Part shown: positions 11,531-23,576 of the stretch, one piece after another | Layout of the letters: every line of letters starts with the position of its first letter | Numbering within the stretch: position 1 is the stretch's first letter | Origin: Arabidopsis thaliana | Taxonomy: Eukaryota > Streptophyta > Magnoliopsida > Brassicales > Brassicaceae | Length of the DNA: 64,000 nucleotides | Direction: 5' to 3' | NCBI RefSeq assembly: GCF_000001735.4 | Contig: NC_003070.9 | Span: 3,224,001 to 3,288,000 of the forward strand | Position numbers and translations under genes: made by a program | Notes under the pieces: generated by a model | Seen by the model: the letters and a program-made list of their open reading frames with translations, nothing else | What the model was told of the DNA's origin: nothing | Databases searched by the model: none

Positions 11531-13223
11531 TTCTCTACACATTATATTATTAATATTTTCTTTAAGAAACAACTAATAATTTCATTGTAAATATGATATA
11601 GGCAGACAACATATTATCGAGAACAGTAATTACACTAGCTAGAAAGATTAGAATTGCAATATCAAACCTATTAAAAAGAGCTTTTAGCAGGAAAATAATA
11701 TCTCAAGGGGTCTTCTTTGATCTCAAGGTTATCGTAAAGTGATGATATTGATAGGCAAAATGATGGGCTCTCTTTGTCTCCTTTATATACTGGGAAATAA
11801 TCAAGACCACACAGGTGAAGTCGAATTGTACGTAAACTTTCATGCAAATACAAGTCAAACTTTTTGATCTGCAGACTCATTCTTAGCTTGGTCTTACTAA
11901 TGTATAACAACGACCAATTTCAAATGATTGTTTCCAAGTATTATATTTTTGGTTTTAGATTCTAATTATCATTCAGAGGAATTAATTCCCCAAGACTCAT
12001 TTGAATTAATACAACAACAAGAACAAAACGATAGTTAAAGAGTTTTTTTCTCTTTAATCACGGTCGATATGAATGGTTTGTTCCATATATACAAAAGGTA
12101 TATGGATCTAAAGAAACCATATGATCATGAAATTCAGTATCTCGTAACAAGTTGAGGCATAGTAATATAAATATATTATCATATATTCTATTTTGTTTAT
12201 ATCACCAAGAAATTGATTTTATTTTATTTTTCATCCAATTTTTCAACATTGGATCTTAGAGCCAAATACGGATCGAAGCATGTAGAAAATGAAAAACCGA
12301 AAGAGACAAAAGACATCGTGCACTACAAGAAATTTGTTAATATATTATATATTGCCTTGAACTGGAAAAATTAATACTCGTTAGTCGTTAGTCTTTACTC
12401 GTTTAGCTTTGAAACTTTACATTTCCGTCTTTGATATAACTGAAGATAGTTGTCGTCAAAAACATGTCGAAATATTTTAGTTAGAAATTTCTCTCACACA
12501 TCTATCTAGAAACCTTTATGATTAGCAATTGAGTAATTAACACCATCTATCTAGAAACCTTTATGATTAGCAATTGAGTAATTAACACCAATATTCTAGA
12601 ATTTTTGTACTGTTTGTTGATCAAGTTTAGGTTCGTTTGCTTACAAAAAAAAAAATCGATTCACCCTAAGAATTCATGCAAAAACTCCCAAATTTTAGTT
12701 ACCAAAAATCCCAAGAAAATTTGCATAAACAAAAACGTTGCAATGTTGTTGTAATTTTTTTTATGATGGAATGGTTTGATTGTGAAAGACGGATTATCAA
12801 TTTACTTACATAGAGTAATCAATGCAAAAATATGAAGGAAACCGAAATTTTACGTCAAGGCTTTATTTCTCAACCAAACATCACATCAAGATAGTTGTAT
12901 ATTTTATTTTATTTTAAAAATAAAAAAATCTTCAAAGCCTTTTTGTTTGCTTCTCCAATAATGGTTATCACTGTTTCGAACGCAAATGTTAATTAGGGAA
13001 AAAAAAATGTATATATATTATGTGTACAAAGTTTTAAACTTTTAACTTTAACAAAAGAACGCAATAAAACAATTATGGTATGCTTCCCATCAAGGGCATG
13101 AACCAGAAGATCATCTTCCCCAGAGGCTGTCTTCACCCTCTACTCAAGTGTGTATATTACAAAGGTGCCGGTTTTTAACCTCTACGAACCTAAAAAATGG
13201 ATGAAACAAAGGCTCTCTTCTCT
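11531..13223. other. intergenic: PGM-like copy 2 upstream region and HEMA2 3' flank
   Basis: About 1.7 kb of AT-rich DNA. It contains a perfect 45-bp tandem duplication (12499-12588) and an unsupported 79-codon minus-strand ORF (11671-11910). The HEMA2 3' untranslated region probably occupies the last 100-150 bp before 13224. Confidence 0.5.
12499..12588. repeat. Perfect tandem duplication, 2 x 45 bp
   Basis: The segment 12499-12543 is repeated without change at 12544-12588 (each copy begins CATCTATCTAGAAACC). The identity implies a recent local duplication in intergenic DNA. Confidence 0.95.
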
Positions 13224-15262
13224 CTACTTTTTTTCCACCTTTGCTCTAATCTTCTCCTCGAGTATCTCTGCATCAAGTCCATACATCCTGTTCAGAGCCT
13301 GCATGTTATCTAGTGTCTCACTCAGCGTTCTGCTATCGTTCCCATCGCATCTCAAATGCTGCATTGGACCGTGCAGGAGCTTGTTCACTATACCTCGGAT
13401 TAGATCATCTACTGTTTTCCTCATCTTCTTGTTCATGTCAATGCCCATTTTGGGCAAGGATTTCTCAATCTCTGCAGCTATAATTCTCTCTGTATATCCC
13501 CTTAATTTCTTGATTGTTGGAACCGTCTCCAACGAGTCCCTCCACGCTTCAAAGTGTTTTGATTCATCTGTAATTATAGCCTGAGCGTCCATTGCTTTCC
13601 TCACCCTGTCTTCTTTATTCGCAGCAACGACTTCCTTGAGGTCATCCACGTTGAAAACCCGTGTACCGTCTATTTCAGCGACGCAGGACCCGACATTTCT
13701 AGGAACAGAGATATCAACAAAGAGCCTCGCATCTCTAACAGGAGGGAGAGTCTCTACTTGCTCCTTCAAGAATAATGGTGTCTCAGATGCTGTGCTAGTA
13801 AAGACTACATCAGCTTCTGCAGCACAAGACAGCATCTCATCAAGGGGTTTATAAATAATCTCAACGCCAGGCGGCATCTCATTGCGGACAGCTGCAACTT
13901 TCTCTTCGCTTCGATTCACAACCACCATTTTGGTGCAACCTTTAGCAACCAAGTGCTTGATTACAAGCTTCCCCATCTTTCCAGCACCAACTACCAACAT
14001 CCTAGCAGATGATGCATGAGAAGATTCGGGAAGCTTCATGAGAGCAAGTTCAACTGCAGCCGAGCTAACGGAAACAGCCCCAGCAGCGATATTTGTCTCT
14101 GTTCTGACACGCTTTCCAACTGTGATTGCGTGTTTAAATAGCCCACTGATATTCCTCCCAAAACCATTGACTCCTTGACCTACTTTAACAACTTGTTTAA
14201 CCTGTGCAAGTATCTGACCTTCACCTAGGACAAGAGAGTCTAGACCAGCTGAGACTTCAAATATATGTTGCGTGACATCCTTGTTGTACAATAGAAAACG
14301 ATGCTGACAGATTTCTGAAACCGGGATTCCACTTGTCTGACAAAATAAATAACATATGTCAGCATTTACCATTAGTGATAAGAACATTTGCAAGAGAATG
14401 AGAAATGCCCAAAACATCAACCAGTAAAGAAGTTACTCAGACATAAGAAGAAGATCATTCTAGTGACTGAGATTAAGCATGGGAAAGAGAAACACCTTAG
14501 ACATCCACTCAGTCACTTCTTTGACTCCACGATGCTGAGATAGAGCCAAAACATAAATCTCCATTCGGTTGCAGGTACTGAGTACAGCAGCTTCTTCAAT
14601 ATGATTCAAACCACACAATTCAGCAATAGCTCGTGGCCATTCAGCTTCTGGAATGGCAAGCTTCTCACGCATCTCAACAGGAGCTGTGTGAATGCTAAGC
14701 CCAATCACCACAATGCTGCTTCTTTCCTTAGTGTATCCTAGTTACCAAAAAAGAATCGAGTTCAGTAAAACAGAGCTTTGGGCTTCAAGAAGTATACAAT
14801 CAATCTCCTCCACAAATCTAAATCCAGAGTAATCATTTCATACGCAACTAAACAAAGTCAAGACTAGAGAAGATTGCTTTAAAGTTAAAAGATACATCTT
14901 TGGGTAAGATGGATAATGCAACATGTTGAATAGCTTCAAAATTCAAAATTGGCAGGACGAACAAAAACCCATCATCAAATTCAAATCTAGAATTCAAACA
15001 TTTGAAAAGCAGAGAAATTCGTACGGTCAATAGCAGAAGTCTTGAGCTGCTCGAGAGCTGAGATGCTAGCTGCCTTATTAGACGGAGAAATCTCGCAACG
15101 CGCTCTCTGGATCAGACCTCGCTTGTTCCTATTGTTCATCGGAAGAGCACGTATCCCAATTACATCCAACGGGGCCGGAGAAGAAGAATACGTTGGATTA
15201 TGGTGATTCGCTAACAGCTTCTCCAGCTTCGGTGTAACAACGAAGGCGCTAGAAACCGCCAT
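13224..15262 (-). CDS. HEMA2: Glutamyl-tRNA reductase 2, chloroplastic
   Basis: Three exons: 15025-15262, 14496-14737 and 13224-14336, giving 530 aa. The enzyme reduces glutamyl-tRNA(Glu) with NADPH to glutamate-1-semialdehyde, the first committed step of tetrapyrrole (chlorophyll, heme) synthesis, in the plastid stroma. The Ser-rich first ~75 residues are a plausible chloroplast transit peptide. [20 protein letters not shown] and [10 protein letters not shown] carry the GluTR signature, with the catalytic Cys at about 135. A Rossmann NADPH site ([10 protein letters not shown]) follows, and the C-terminal helical dimerisation domain runs to the end. Length and intron pattern fit plant HEMA genes. 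I call it HEMA2 (At1g09940) rather than HEMA1 from recall of the locus. HEMA2 is regarded as the minor, mainly non-photosynthetic isoform. Confidence 0.96.
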
Positions 15263-16848
15263 AGATTTTGAGTTTTACAAAGCAATAATCTCAATATCTC
15301 AATTACACACGAAACACCCCCTTCGTCTCCGGAACCCAAACCCTAGAGATCAGGAATCGAGCAGACAAAGAGGGAATTTATGCGATCGTTGAAGAAGCGA
15401 GAGAGTTGATAATGATTTGAAAAATGAAAAAATGGTTTGGATCAGGAGCGTGTGTTAGTTGAAAGAAGCAGGTGGATCCGGGTCGGGTTTTAAGAACAGG
15501 TCAATTCAAGACCATTGAGGCTTTGACCAAAAACAATTTGGACGGAAAAATTCTAATTATGTATGTGAAAACGGTATCTAAATCGGCGGGTGGTGAACAC
15601 GTTTTTATTTTTTATTCCTCAACGCCAAGTTTTTTATAATCTTAATCTTTGTATGAGACAATAAAATTGAAAAATCTATACGTGTAAATACTACACATTA
15701 TCATCCGGGAAAAAAATCTGAGAGGCTTAACTTCTATTTAGGACACAATTCATGACGTGAAGAAGAAGAAAAGAAAAGAAAAGAAAAAACAAGTTTTGTT
15801 TATTATGCTTAACGTTTGAGTAATTTGATTGCATTGACATAACGTTTGTTCAATACCTTGGTTTGAGAATAATATAGTTATAATATTTAAACAACGACAT
15901 GATATAACCAGTTGACATTTGTTTGCATAATTGTTCTTTTTCTTCCTTCTTTCTGTAATTGTTTAAAATTAGTAGCAGCGATATGTTTTTTTTTTTTAGT
16001 ATATATAATCATTTATTGTTTTCAGATAATCATTTAAGTTTCACTAAATTGGAAGGAATAAATGAATAATGACTCAAACCACAATGTAGATAGACTTGTG
16101 GAAAATTCGAATCTATTACAACATGTCAACATACAATACCTTTGTGTATGTAAACTAGACTTGGATTAAAAATAGTTCAATCCATTCTTCAGTTAGAGCA
16201 TTGTTTGTTTATATTCTTAGGCTTATCACGTATGAAAAAGCCCATCAAAGCTGACTTTTACTCCCTCATCTGGCAATCTCTAGGAAGCCTCTAAAGTCAA
16301 CGCCATGCCTAACAATAACATTGACCAATTTAGCCAAGAAAAATATGCATCTTTTGAAATATTGGACCTCCTGTATTCGATTTGCAGAACTACGAACTCT
16401 TTTTGTATCCCGTTGTTCACTGTTGTTGGCCCAATGCTTTAAGCCCAGTTTTGTGTTGATAAATGGAATAAAAGTAATATTTTTTCAACAATTACATGTC
16501 AGCAAGTTAGTAAAGTACTATAAATGACATGGCGACCACATCATAAGCTACGTAGGATTTTGAAAGCAAGTACTGTGTACTTTTGACATTTTTTGGTCTG
16601 ATTGTAAAAGTAACTGATGAGATTTAGTAAGAACTGATTTAAGGAAGAAACGAGAAGCCAAAAATAAAAAACATGACATCATATCACTACAAACAAAAAA
16701 GCCCAATTCTCAAATCTTTTAAAAATCATAAATCACCAAAAGGAAATCTAAATCTCAGGATCAAGTGGTTGAGCCCGAAAAACAAAAATTAGTGATGACT
16801 CCATCGTTGTTGAAGAAGCAGAGCAAAGCAAATTAAGTATCTTTTTTT
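15263..16848. other. intergenic: HEMA2 promoter and RAS1 3' flank
   Basis: HEMA2 upstream sequence (15263 to about 15600), then AT-rich DNA. The 68-codon plus-strand ORF at 16321-16527 has no recognisable features. No RNA gene was recognised. Confidence 0.5.
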
Positions 16849-17541
16849 TTAAGCTCTTTCTTGGTCTCTGTCTCTCAGACGGAGGTGAAGCTGTCCGATT
16901 GTCCTCAACACTTTAATCGCTTGCGGCGGAGTAAGAATCTCCACCACTTTCCCCACCGTCGAACACCGTAGCTGATCAGCGTTGTTCATCGCTGCCGCCA
17001 TCCCAGCTTTAAGCACCTCCATCGCCTCCTCCAAATCCGTTTCTTCTCCGTCCACCATTCCCACCGCTCCCACGCGCCTCGCCGCGAGCATCACCGGCGG
17101 ATCCGCCACGCTTTGTTGCACGAGGGCGAAATCTCGCATAACTTCTCTCTCTTTCCTCCTAGTCTCCGACTTAAGACTCGAGATCCGGTCTTTCTGGTGG
17201 CGCGTGAGGTCGGCCACGGAGACCTCGGTGAGTTTAAACACAAGAGAAGGCTTGAAATCGCCGACCCATAAAATAAGTTTAGCGTAGGAGTTAAACCACG
17301 GTGGGCAGAAGAAAGTGAAAACGTTGTCCCCGGCGAGGGAAACGGAGGCGAATTTCTCTTGGTAGTATTGAAGACAGTGAGATAGAAACTGGGCCACGAG
17401 AGATTGTTGTTCTTCGAGAGAGATACGATTAGTTTCATCCAAGGAAGAAGCACACATAAGCTGTTCAACGAAATACCTGTGACGGATTAACCAACCATCA
17501 ACGAAGATAGTGAAGCTTTGAGAGCTGCTAGTGTTTGGCAT
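16849..17541 (-). CDS. RAS1: DOG1-domain protein RAS1 (Response to ABA and Salt 1)
   Basis: A single uninterrupted frame of 230 aa starting at the ATG at 17539-17541 (MPNTSSSQSF). The frame can be extended upstream only through a non-ATG codon. The protein has the DOG1-domain pattern of plant proteins related to TGA factors but without a bZIP region: FVDGWLIRHRYFVEQL, a long helical middle with LILWVGDFKPSLVFKL, a charged helix around SSLKSETRRKEREVMRDFAL, and a C-terminal LTPPQAIKVLRTIGQLHLRL. There is no signal peptide or membrane segment. Recalled as At1g09950, which is reported as a modulator of ABA and salt sensitivity. The biochemical role is not established from sequence. Base composition is more GC-rich than the flanks, as expected for a compact intronless gene. 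Confidence 0.9.
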   Translation of the reverse strand: MPNTSSSQSFTIFVDGWLIRHRYFVEQLMCASSLDETNRISLEEQQSLVAQFLSHCLQYYQEKFASVSLAGDNVFTFFCPPWFNSYAKLILWVGDFKPSLVFKLTEVSVADLTRHQKDRISSLKSETRRKEREVMRDFALVQQSVADPPVMLAARRVGAVGMVDGEETDLEEAMEVLKAGMAAAMNNADQLRCSTVGKVVEILTPPQAIKVLRTIGQLHLRLRDRDQERA

Positions 17542-17604
17542 GTTTCTTATGTTTGGAGTACTCACTAAGTAAGTATGGACTGTGAGTGTACGTTGTGCAA
17601 GAAT

Positions 17605-17613
17605 GTTTATATA
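17605..17613 (-). promoter_or_regulatory. Candidate TATA box of RAS1
   Basis: The minus strand reads TATATAAAC about 65 bp upstream of the RAS1 ATG. It is a near-consensus plant TATA element at a suitable distance for a short leader. Confidence 0.5.
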
Positions 17614-20257
17614 CTACTACATTGGGCTTGACCAAGAAAAATCTTTTAGGAATTAATTTACGATATGTCGGTCTATCGACGATGTGTCGGCGGGCGAAAT
17701 GGATTTTTGTGACTTTTGTCTTGTCGGAGTGAAGTGTAATCAGAGCAGCGTCTTATCATCATTTGCTGTTGTTATTCAACTCTGGTTTTAGAATCAAGTT
17801 GGGTTAAACAATAGTATAAAATTTTAATATGGATGAAAATAAAATATAAATTATCCTTGGTAATTATTGATTATAACCTATAGAATCGACAAAAAGAAAG
17901 ACTATAACCTAGAGAATTTTTTTTTTTTTTTAAAACAAGTGTTCATTAAAAATCTTTAAAATATTTAGTCTGTTTTATAATTAAAATGTTTATATCTGAA
18001 ATTGTATCTATCACTACTAGTTCCAGTTGGAATTATATATCTGTCAGGGTCGCATCTCGATATTATGGAATGACCTAAAATAACATCTGAAGAGGAAACC
18101 GACACATGTTGGTAAAATAAGAAGGCACACGTCATGTAAAGAAGATGACATATGTCAGGAAAGGAACATGTCCTTACAAAATAGAAACCAAATAAACCAA
18201 CAGTTCATAAATGCTCCAGTTATGCCGCGAGCCATCTTTTCTTCTTTACTAAGAAAATTTCTACATTATTTTAAGATTTTTCTTTTCCATGTAGTTGTCT
18301 CATACTTCCTTCGAAAAGATCTTTCTCTAACTTCAACCTTGGGGATCGAGCAACCATATTTCAATCAACAGATTCTTTCATCACTCTAATAACGGACAAA
18401 AAAAGAAAAGATGTCAAAAAAAAAAAAATTGGAATATGCACGTTGATACTATAAGTTCATTTAAATCAGTCGTTAGAGTAAACCTTATTGAGAGTTCAAA
18501 TTCATTTAAAAACCTGATGAGATAATTATATAATTTCTTATAAGATTTTTTTTTCTTGTAAGAATTTAACGAATAGAATTTTTCTCTCTATTACTTAAAA
18601 TTCCTCCTCGTCAAAAATTGCAAATGCTTGGCAGTTTTACCATTTTCTCAGAACTACCGTATGAGAAATAAAGTACGTATTAAAAAACAATACAAGCTTT
18701 AAAGATAAAAGAGGCAACAAATTTTTTTGACAAAAAAATTAGATGAAAAGAAGTGACGACAAATAACTGAGAAAACACGTTTTGCAAAACTAAAAAAAAA
18801 AAAAAAAAGAGAGAGTTGGAAAATGTTTGGAGCTGGTGGGCATTAGTTGGCTATGCAACGCACGGACGCGGATACTTTTCAACTCGTTGCTTACGCGGCC
18901 ACGTTTTCGTCACAAACCGTGTTTCTTTTGCGGCCTTTTAAGTTTTAATCAAACATTTTTGTTTTCATTTGAATCTTTTTTTTAAGGCGGTTATACGAAT
19001 AAAATCATTAAAAGGAGAAACGGGCCTTCATGTTTAGGTTTTTGTTCTTCCTCATTTGGGTTATTTAGCTTATTGGTTCAGCCCACAAGAGTTTCCTTCA
19101 ATGGATAGGGCCTTCAGTTGCATGCCATCATCCTTTCTTGTTTCTCTATAAGCCATTTTTGCAATGAGAATTTCTCAATTTCTTATTTTTGCAATAAAAT
19201 CATTTTGCCTTAGATGATGGTGGAATCATCCGTTTTTCTTTATTTTGACCCGGTGAGTAATTGAACGCAAAAAATAGTCCAATTATTCAAAACCTTACAA
19301 TTTCATATCGCCATAATAAACCTAAACATGATTCGAGTGAGCAACTACATAAAAAGGGGAACGAAATGTTGGTACAAAACTGAATTCCAACCCAATCAAG
19401 TGCATACTAAACTATTGAGCAAAAACAAAGATAAAAATCAGTTCACCTACCCTAATTAAAACATGATTAGGCCTAAAAGACTATAAGTAAAGATAAAAAA
19501 GATGCCATTTTAGAGTACGTTTTGGTAAATTGGCGCCATCGTGTTATACGTTTAAACCGTATAACCTGAATCATGCAGCACGTGTACGGCTCACATTGGC
19601 CCAAGCTTGATTAACAAACAATAACGTCATTTTCGTATTTCAACAATTTTGATCGCTCAATCCTTTCGACCTAATTTCCATATTAAGTAATTTATTAGTT
19701 AAAACAACGGACTCAACCAAATTACATATTAAGAGAATATTTGAAAATTGTCTATGTAGATGAACATGTATTTGAAAATTGCGTAAGCACACTCTTTCTC
19801 TCTCTCTTTTTTTTTTTTTTTTTTCCCCCTCTTCTTTCTTTGAATAAAGATGACATTTTTTTCTGTTCCAAACACAAAACTGCATATTGATAGTGTTATT
19901 GAATACTCAACGTCTCTTCTTCCAGCTTACGTAAGTGGAACTTACTTTTTGCCCCGTGATCCAACAGAAAATGACGAATGCTCCCTCAAAATCATTTCGT
20001 TTCAACAAAAATATGTATTTTATCCATAGAGAAACAACAAACCTTACACTATATACCCTCTTTTAACGTGCCCACTTTTCATTATTTACACAATTTCCCC
20101 AACAAATTTAAAACAATTTACAAAAAGCACTCAACTTTCCTAAAGTAGATTCCTTTAGTCCAATGGAATTCTTACAACATCTTCTTCTTCGCCACCTTTT
20201 TCTCTCCACTTTAAGCTTTTTCACTCTCTCTACGCCACGACGACTGTGAAGCGAGAA
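17614..20257. other. intergenic between divergent RAS1 and SUC4
   Basis: About 2.6 kb of AT-rich DNA with many A/T homopolymer runs (for example near 17920, 18415, 18790 and 19808). It should contain both promoters. The SUC4 leader includes a short upstream ORF at 20163-20249. No other gene was seen. Confidence 0.5.
20163..20249 (+). promoter_or_regulatory. Upstream ORF in the SUC4 5' region (28 codons)
   Basis: The ATG at 20163 opens a 28-codon frame rich in Leu, Phe and His that stops at 20247-20249, nine bases before the SUC4 start codon. It matters only if transcription begins upstream of 20163, which the sequence does not show. Confidence 0.35.
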
Positions 20258-22718
20258 ATGGCTACTTCCGATCAAGATCGCCGTCACAGAGTCACTCGCA
20301 ACCGTCCACCAATAGCTCGACCCTCTACTTCTTCATCTCGTCCCGTTGTATCTCCTCCTAGATCAAAAGTTTCGAAGCGTGTGCTTCTCCGTGTAGCTTC
20401 CGTCGCATGCGGGATTCAATTCGGATGGGCTCTTCAGCTTTCTCTCCTCACACCTTACGTTCAAGAGCTGGGGATCCCACACGCTTGGGCTAGTGTGATT
20501 TGGCTTTGCGGTCCTCTCTCTGGTTTGTTCGTGCAACCGCTCGTTGGGCATAGTAGCGATAGGTGTACTAGTAAGTACGGTCGTCGGAGACCGTTTATTG
20601 TCGCCGGAGCTGTGGCGATTTCTATCTCTGTTATGGTTATTGGTCATGCGGCGGATATTGGATGGGCATTTGGGGATAGAGAAGGGAAGATTAAGCCGAG
20701 GGCGATTGTTGCTTTTGTTTTAGGGTTTTGGATTCTTGATGTTGCTAATAATATGACTCAAGGTCCTTGTAGAGCTCTCCTTGCTGATCTTACTGGTAAA
20801 GTTCCTGACTTTAGTGTTGATTGGGTCTTCAATTTGAAATCATTCAAATGTAGTAAATTTGGGATTCTCGTGATTATACACTCACATGCAAAACATGAAA
20901 ATGCATAAATTTGTGATTTTGGATACAATTTGGGGTTATATAATTACCTAATTGGTTCCTAACAATCAAAAGGTCCCTTCTTTGTTTCTGGTCGGTGGCT
21001 TATCGTTGAGTCACAGAGACTTTGTTTTTTCTCTTTCCCTTGAATCAAATTGTGGATTTTGGTGAAGTTAATCGTAGCCTACGATTGTGTGATAACCTCA
21101 TGGAGTGAAAACAAAGATATGTTGTGTTTTAATTCTTGTCCTATTGCTTTATTTTCAGAGAATGATAATCGCAGAACCCGAGTTGCAAATGGCTACTTCT
21201 CTCTCTTTATGGCTGTTGGCAATGTTCTTGGCTATGCTACTGGATCATACAATGGTTGGTACAAGATCTTCACTTTTACGAAGACAGTTGCATGTAATGT
21301 GGAATGTGCCAATCTCAAGTCTGCCTTCTACATAGATGTTGTCTTTATTGCAATAACTACGATCCTAAGCGTCTCAGCGGCTCATGAGGTGCCACTTGCT
21401 TCATTGGCTTCTGAAGCACATGGGCAAACCAGTGGAACAGACGAAGCTTTTCTTTCTGAGATATTTGGAACTTTCAGATATTTTCCAGGAAATGTTTGGA
21501 TAATCTTGCTTGTTACAGCATTGACATGGATTGGTTGGTTTCCATTTATTCTGTTTGATACTGATTGGATGGGTCGAGAGATCTATGGCGGTGAACCGAA
21601 CATAGGGACTTCATATAGTGCTGGGGTCAGTATGGGTGCACTTGGTTTGATGTTGAATTCTGTTTTTCTTGGAATCACTTCTGTGCTCATGGAGAAACTT
21701 TGCAGAAAGTGGGGGGCTGGTTTTGTTTGGGGAATATCAAATATCTTAATGGCTATTTGCTTTCTTGGAATGATAATCACCTCATTTGTTGCGTCTCACC
21801 TTGGCTACATTGGCCATGAACAACCTCCTGCCAGCATCGTGTTTGCTGCTGTGTTAATCTTTACAATTCTGGGCATTCCATTGGCGGTAAGTTTACTCCT
21901 GTAATTCTGCTGTCATGTTACTTACACTATTACTTATGATATTTTGCCTGCTCATCTGTAACAACATGATGAAATTTATTTACGCTTTCGCTGTAACTAA
22001 TGCTATTGCTACTCTTCTGCAGATAACTTACAGCGTCCCATATGCGTTGATTTCCATACGTATTGAATCCCTGGGCTTAGGTCAAGGTGTGCAGGCTTAT
22101 CTTTGGGTGTTGTTTCTTATAAAAGTTCTGTTGTGTTGTTTCTTAGAAAAGTTCTGCTCAATGATTTTACTCTACATATGAGTGTTGTTTCTTATAAAAG
22201 TTCTGTTGTGGCAGGCTTATCTTTGGGTGTGCTAAATTTGGCGATAGTCATCCCACAGGTACACTTCTTTCAACCATCCTTTTAGCATTATATTTGCCGC
22301 AACTCAAAATCATATTCTTCTTTGAATGTTTCTGCCTGTAAAAGGAAGTCTATAAGCATAACATGCAGCAGAGTTACTGCATTATTTGTCAATTGTCATT
22401 AATAAACGATTCGTTTTTTTAGTTATGGTCATTGGCCAGTGATGAAAGTACACTTTTTATTTCTCTATATTAGTTGATTGATGAATTTCTTCCCTATGTT
22501 GGTTATGGTTTTTGGCATCAAACTCAAATTCTGTTGTTCAATCATTTATGTGTTTGCAGGTAATTGTGTCTGTTGGCAGTGGCCCATGGGATCAACTGTT
22601 TGGAGGTGGGAATTCACCGGCACTTGCAGTAGGAGCAGCTACAGGCTTCATTGGCGGAATTGTAGCTATCTTGGCTCTTCCACGGACAAGGATTCAGAAG
22701 CCCATCCCTCTCCCATGA
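20258..22718 (+). CDS. SUC4: Sucrose transporter SUC4 (SUT4)
   Basis: Five exons: 20258-20795, 21159-21886, 22023-22086, 22215-22258 and 22560-22718, giving 510 aa. It is a proton-sucrose symporter of the GPH/MFS superfamily with 12 predicted membrane spans. The SUT4 clade is usually placed at the tonoplast, with low-affinity export from the vacuole. Visible family features are the loop motif SKYGRRRPF (about residues 106-113), [53 protein letters not shown] and [12 protein letters not shown] near the C terminus. The start ATG at 20258 gives the expected N terminus [18 protein letters not shown]. Intron 3 is only 128 bp and contains local duplications of its own 3' splice region. Recalled as At1g09960. 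Confidence 0.97.
22091..22230 (+). repeat. Local duplications inside SUC4 intron 3 spanning the acceptor site
   Basis: The 20 bases at 22091-22110 are repeated exactly at 22211-22230 and contain the acceptor CAG and the first 16 bases of exon 4. A 29-base segment at 22107-22135 recurs exactly at 22182-22210, with a partial third copy at 22131-22156. The functional intron is taken as 22087-22214. Confidence 0.9.
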
Positions 22719-23353
22719 GATTCTCTCTTTTGTTATATAAGGTAATAATGTCACAATTCTTTCACAAAAAGTACATAGTAAGCACTTAAGTTGTCACTGA
22801 TTATTAAAAGCGGCTAATGCGAAATAGATGAGTGTCAAGCGAGGAACGCATAAGGGGAGTGCTTGGAAATGGCAAGGAGATGGAACACTTAATGTGATCC
22901 TTGTCGAAAATTCGTGCAATGGCTTCTCGTGTGACTAACTTATTTGCAGCTACTAGGACTTAATCCCCTCTACTTTGGGGACTATGATCCTTGTATACAC
23001 GAGGCACCATAGAACCAATGAAAATAATACATCATTCAGTTTGTGAGGTATATGCATCTCTCCTTTATTGGAAGTTCCAGTTCGGGATCTTCTCTGTTTT
23101 TTTTGTTGTTGTTGTAAATTAATGTAAAAACCTGTGTACAACAGAGTGTTTGTAAGGGCCCCTGAGTTCTGTAACTGTTTATAAAGTTCATTTTCTTTAG
23201 AATTAGTTTGATAAAGAAAACCTGAGATCCAAAAAATTTACATGATCTGTGTAGCAAAAGTAGAAAGGAACCATTACGAGTACTAGTAGTCTCTATAGTA
23301 GCAGTAACCACCAATAGTCAGCAATAGATTAGGATGACTCTTGGGAATATTAA

Positions 23354-23576
23354 GACCATCTCCAATGGTTAAGAAGTAATTGGTTCTTAACCAAACATCT
23401 TAACAATTATTTATACTAAAATTTTGAAACATGACATGTAACTGTTTTTTTCACTCATGAAAACTTCTTAGCTAAGAAGCAAATCTTAGTTTTTAATTTA
23501 TTTTGATTTAATTTTCAAAGTTTAATTCTAAAATATTATTCTAAGATACACCTAAGATAAACCATTGGAAGTGCTC
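23354..23576. mobile_element. Harbinger-type MITE, 223 bp, TAA target duplication
   Basis: The left end GACCATCTCCAATGGTTAAG pairs imperfectly with the reverse complement of the right end, GAGCACTTCCAATGGTTTA. The trinucleotide TAA flanks both ends (23351-23353 and 23577-23579). Short length, AT-rich interior, terminal inverted repeats and a TAA duplication fit a non-autonomous PIF/Harbinger MITE. It has no coding capacity. Confidence 0.75.

Noticed and set aside
11671-11910. 79-codon minus-strand ORF upstream of PGM-like copy 2
   Set aside because: It has no recognisable domain, no splice partner, and does not join in frame to the gene whose natural start is at 11530.
17542-17565. Eight-residue N-terminal extension of RAS1
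   Set aside because: It would need a GTG start. The ATG at 17541 gives the expected 230-aa protein.
22087-22094. Use of the upstream CAG at 22092-22094 as SUC4 exon 4 acceptor
   Set aside because: It would make an 8-base intron with the known donor, which cannot be spliced. The downstream CAG at 22214 gives the conserved [15 protein letters not shown].
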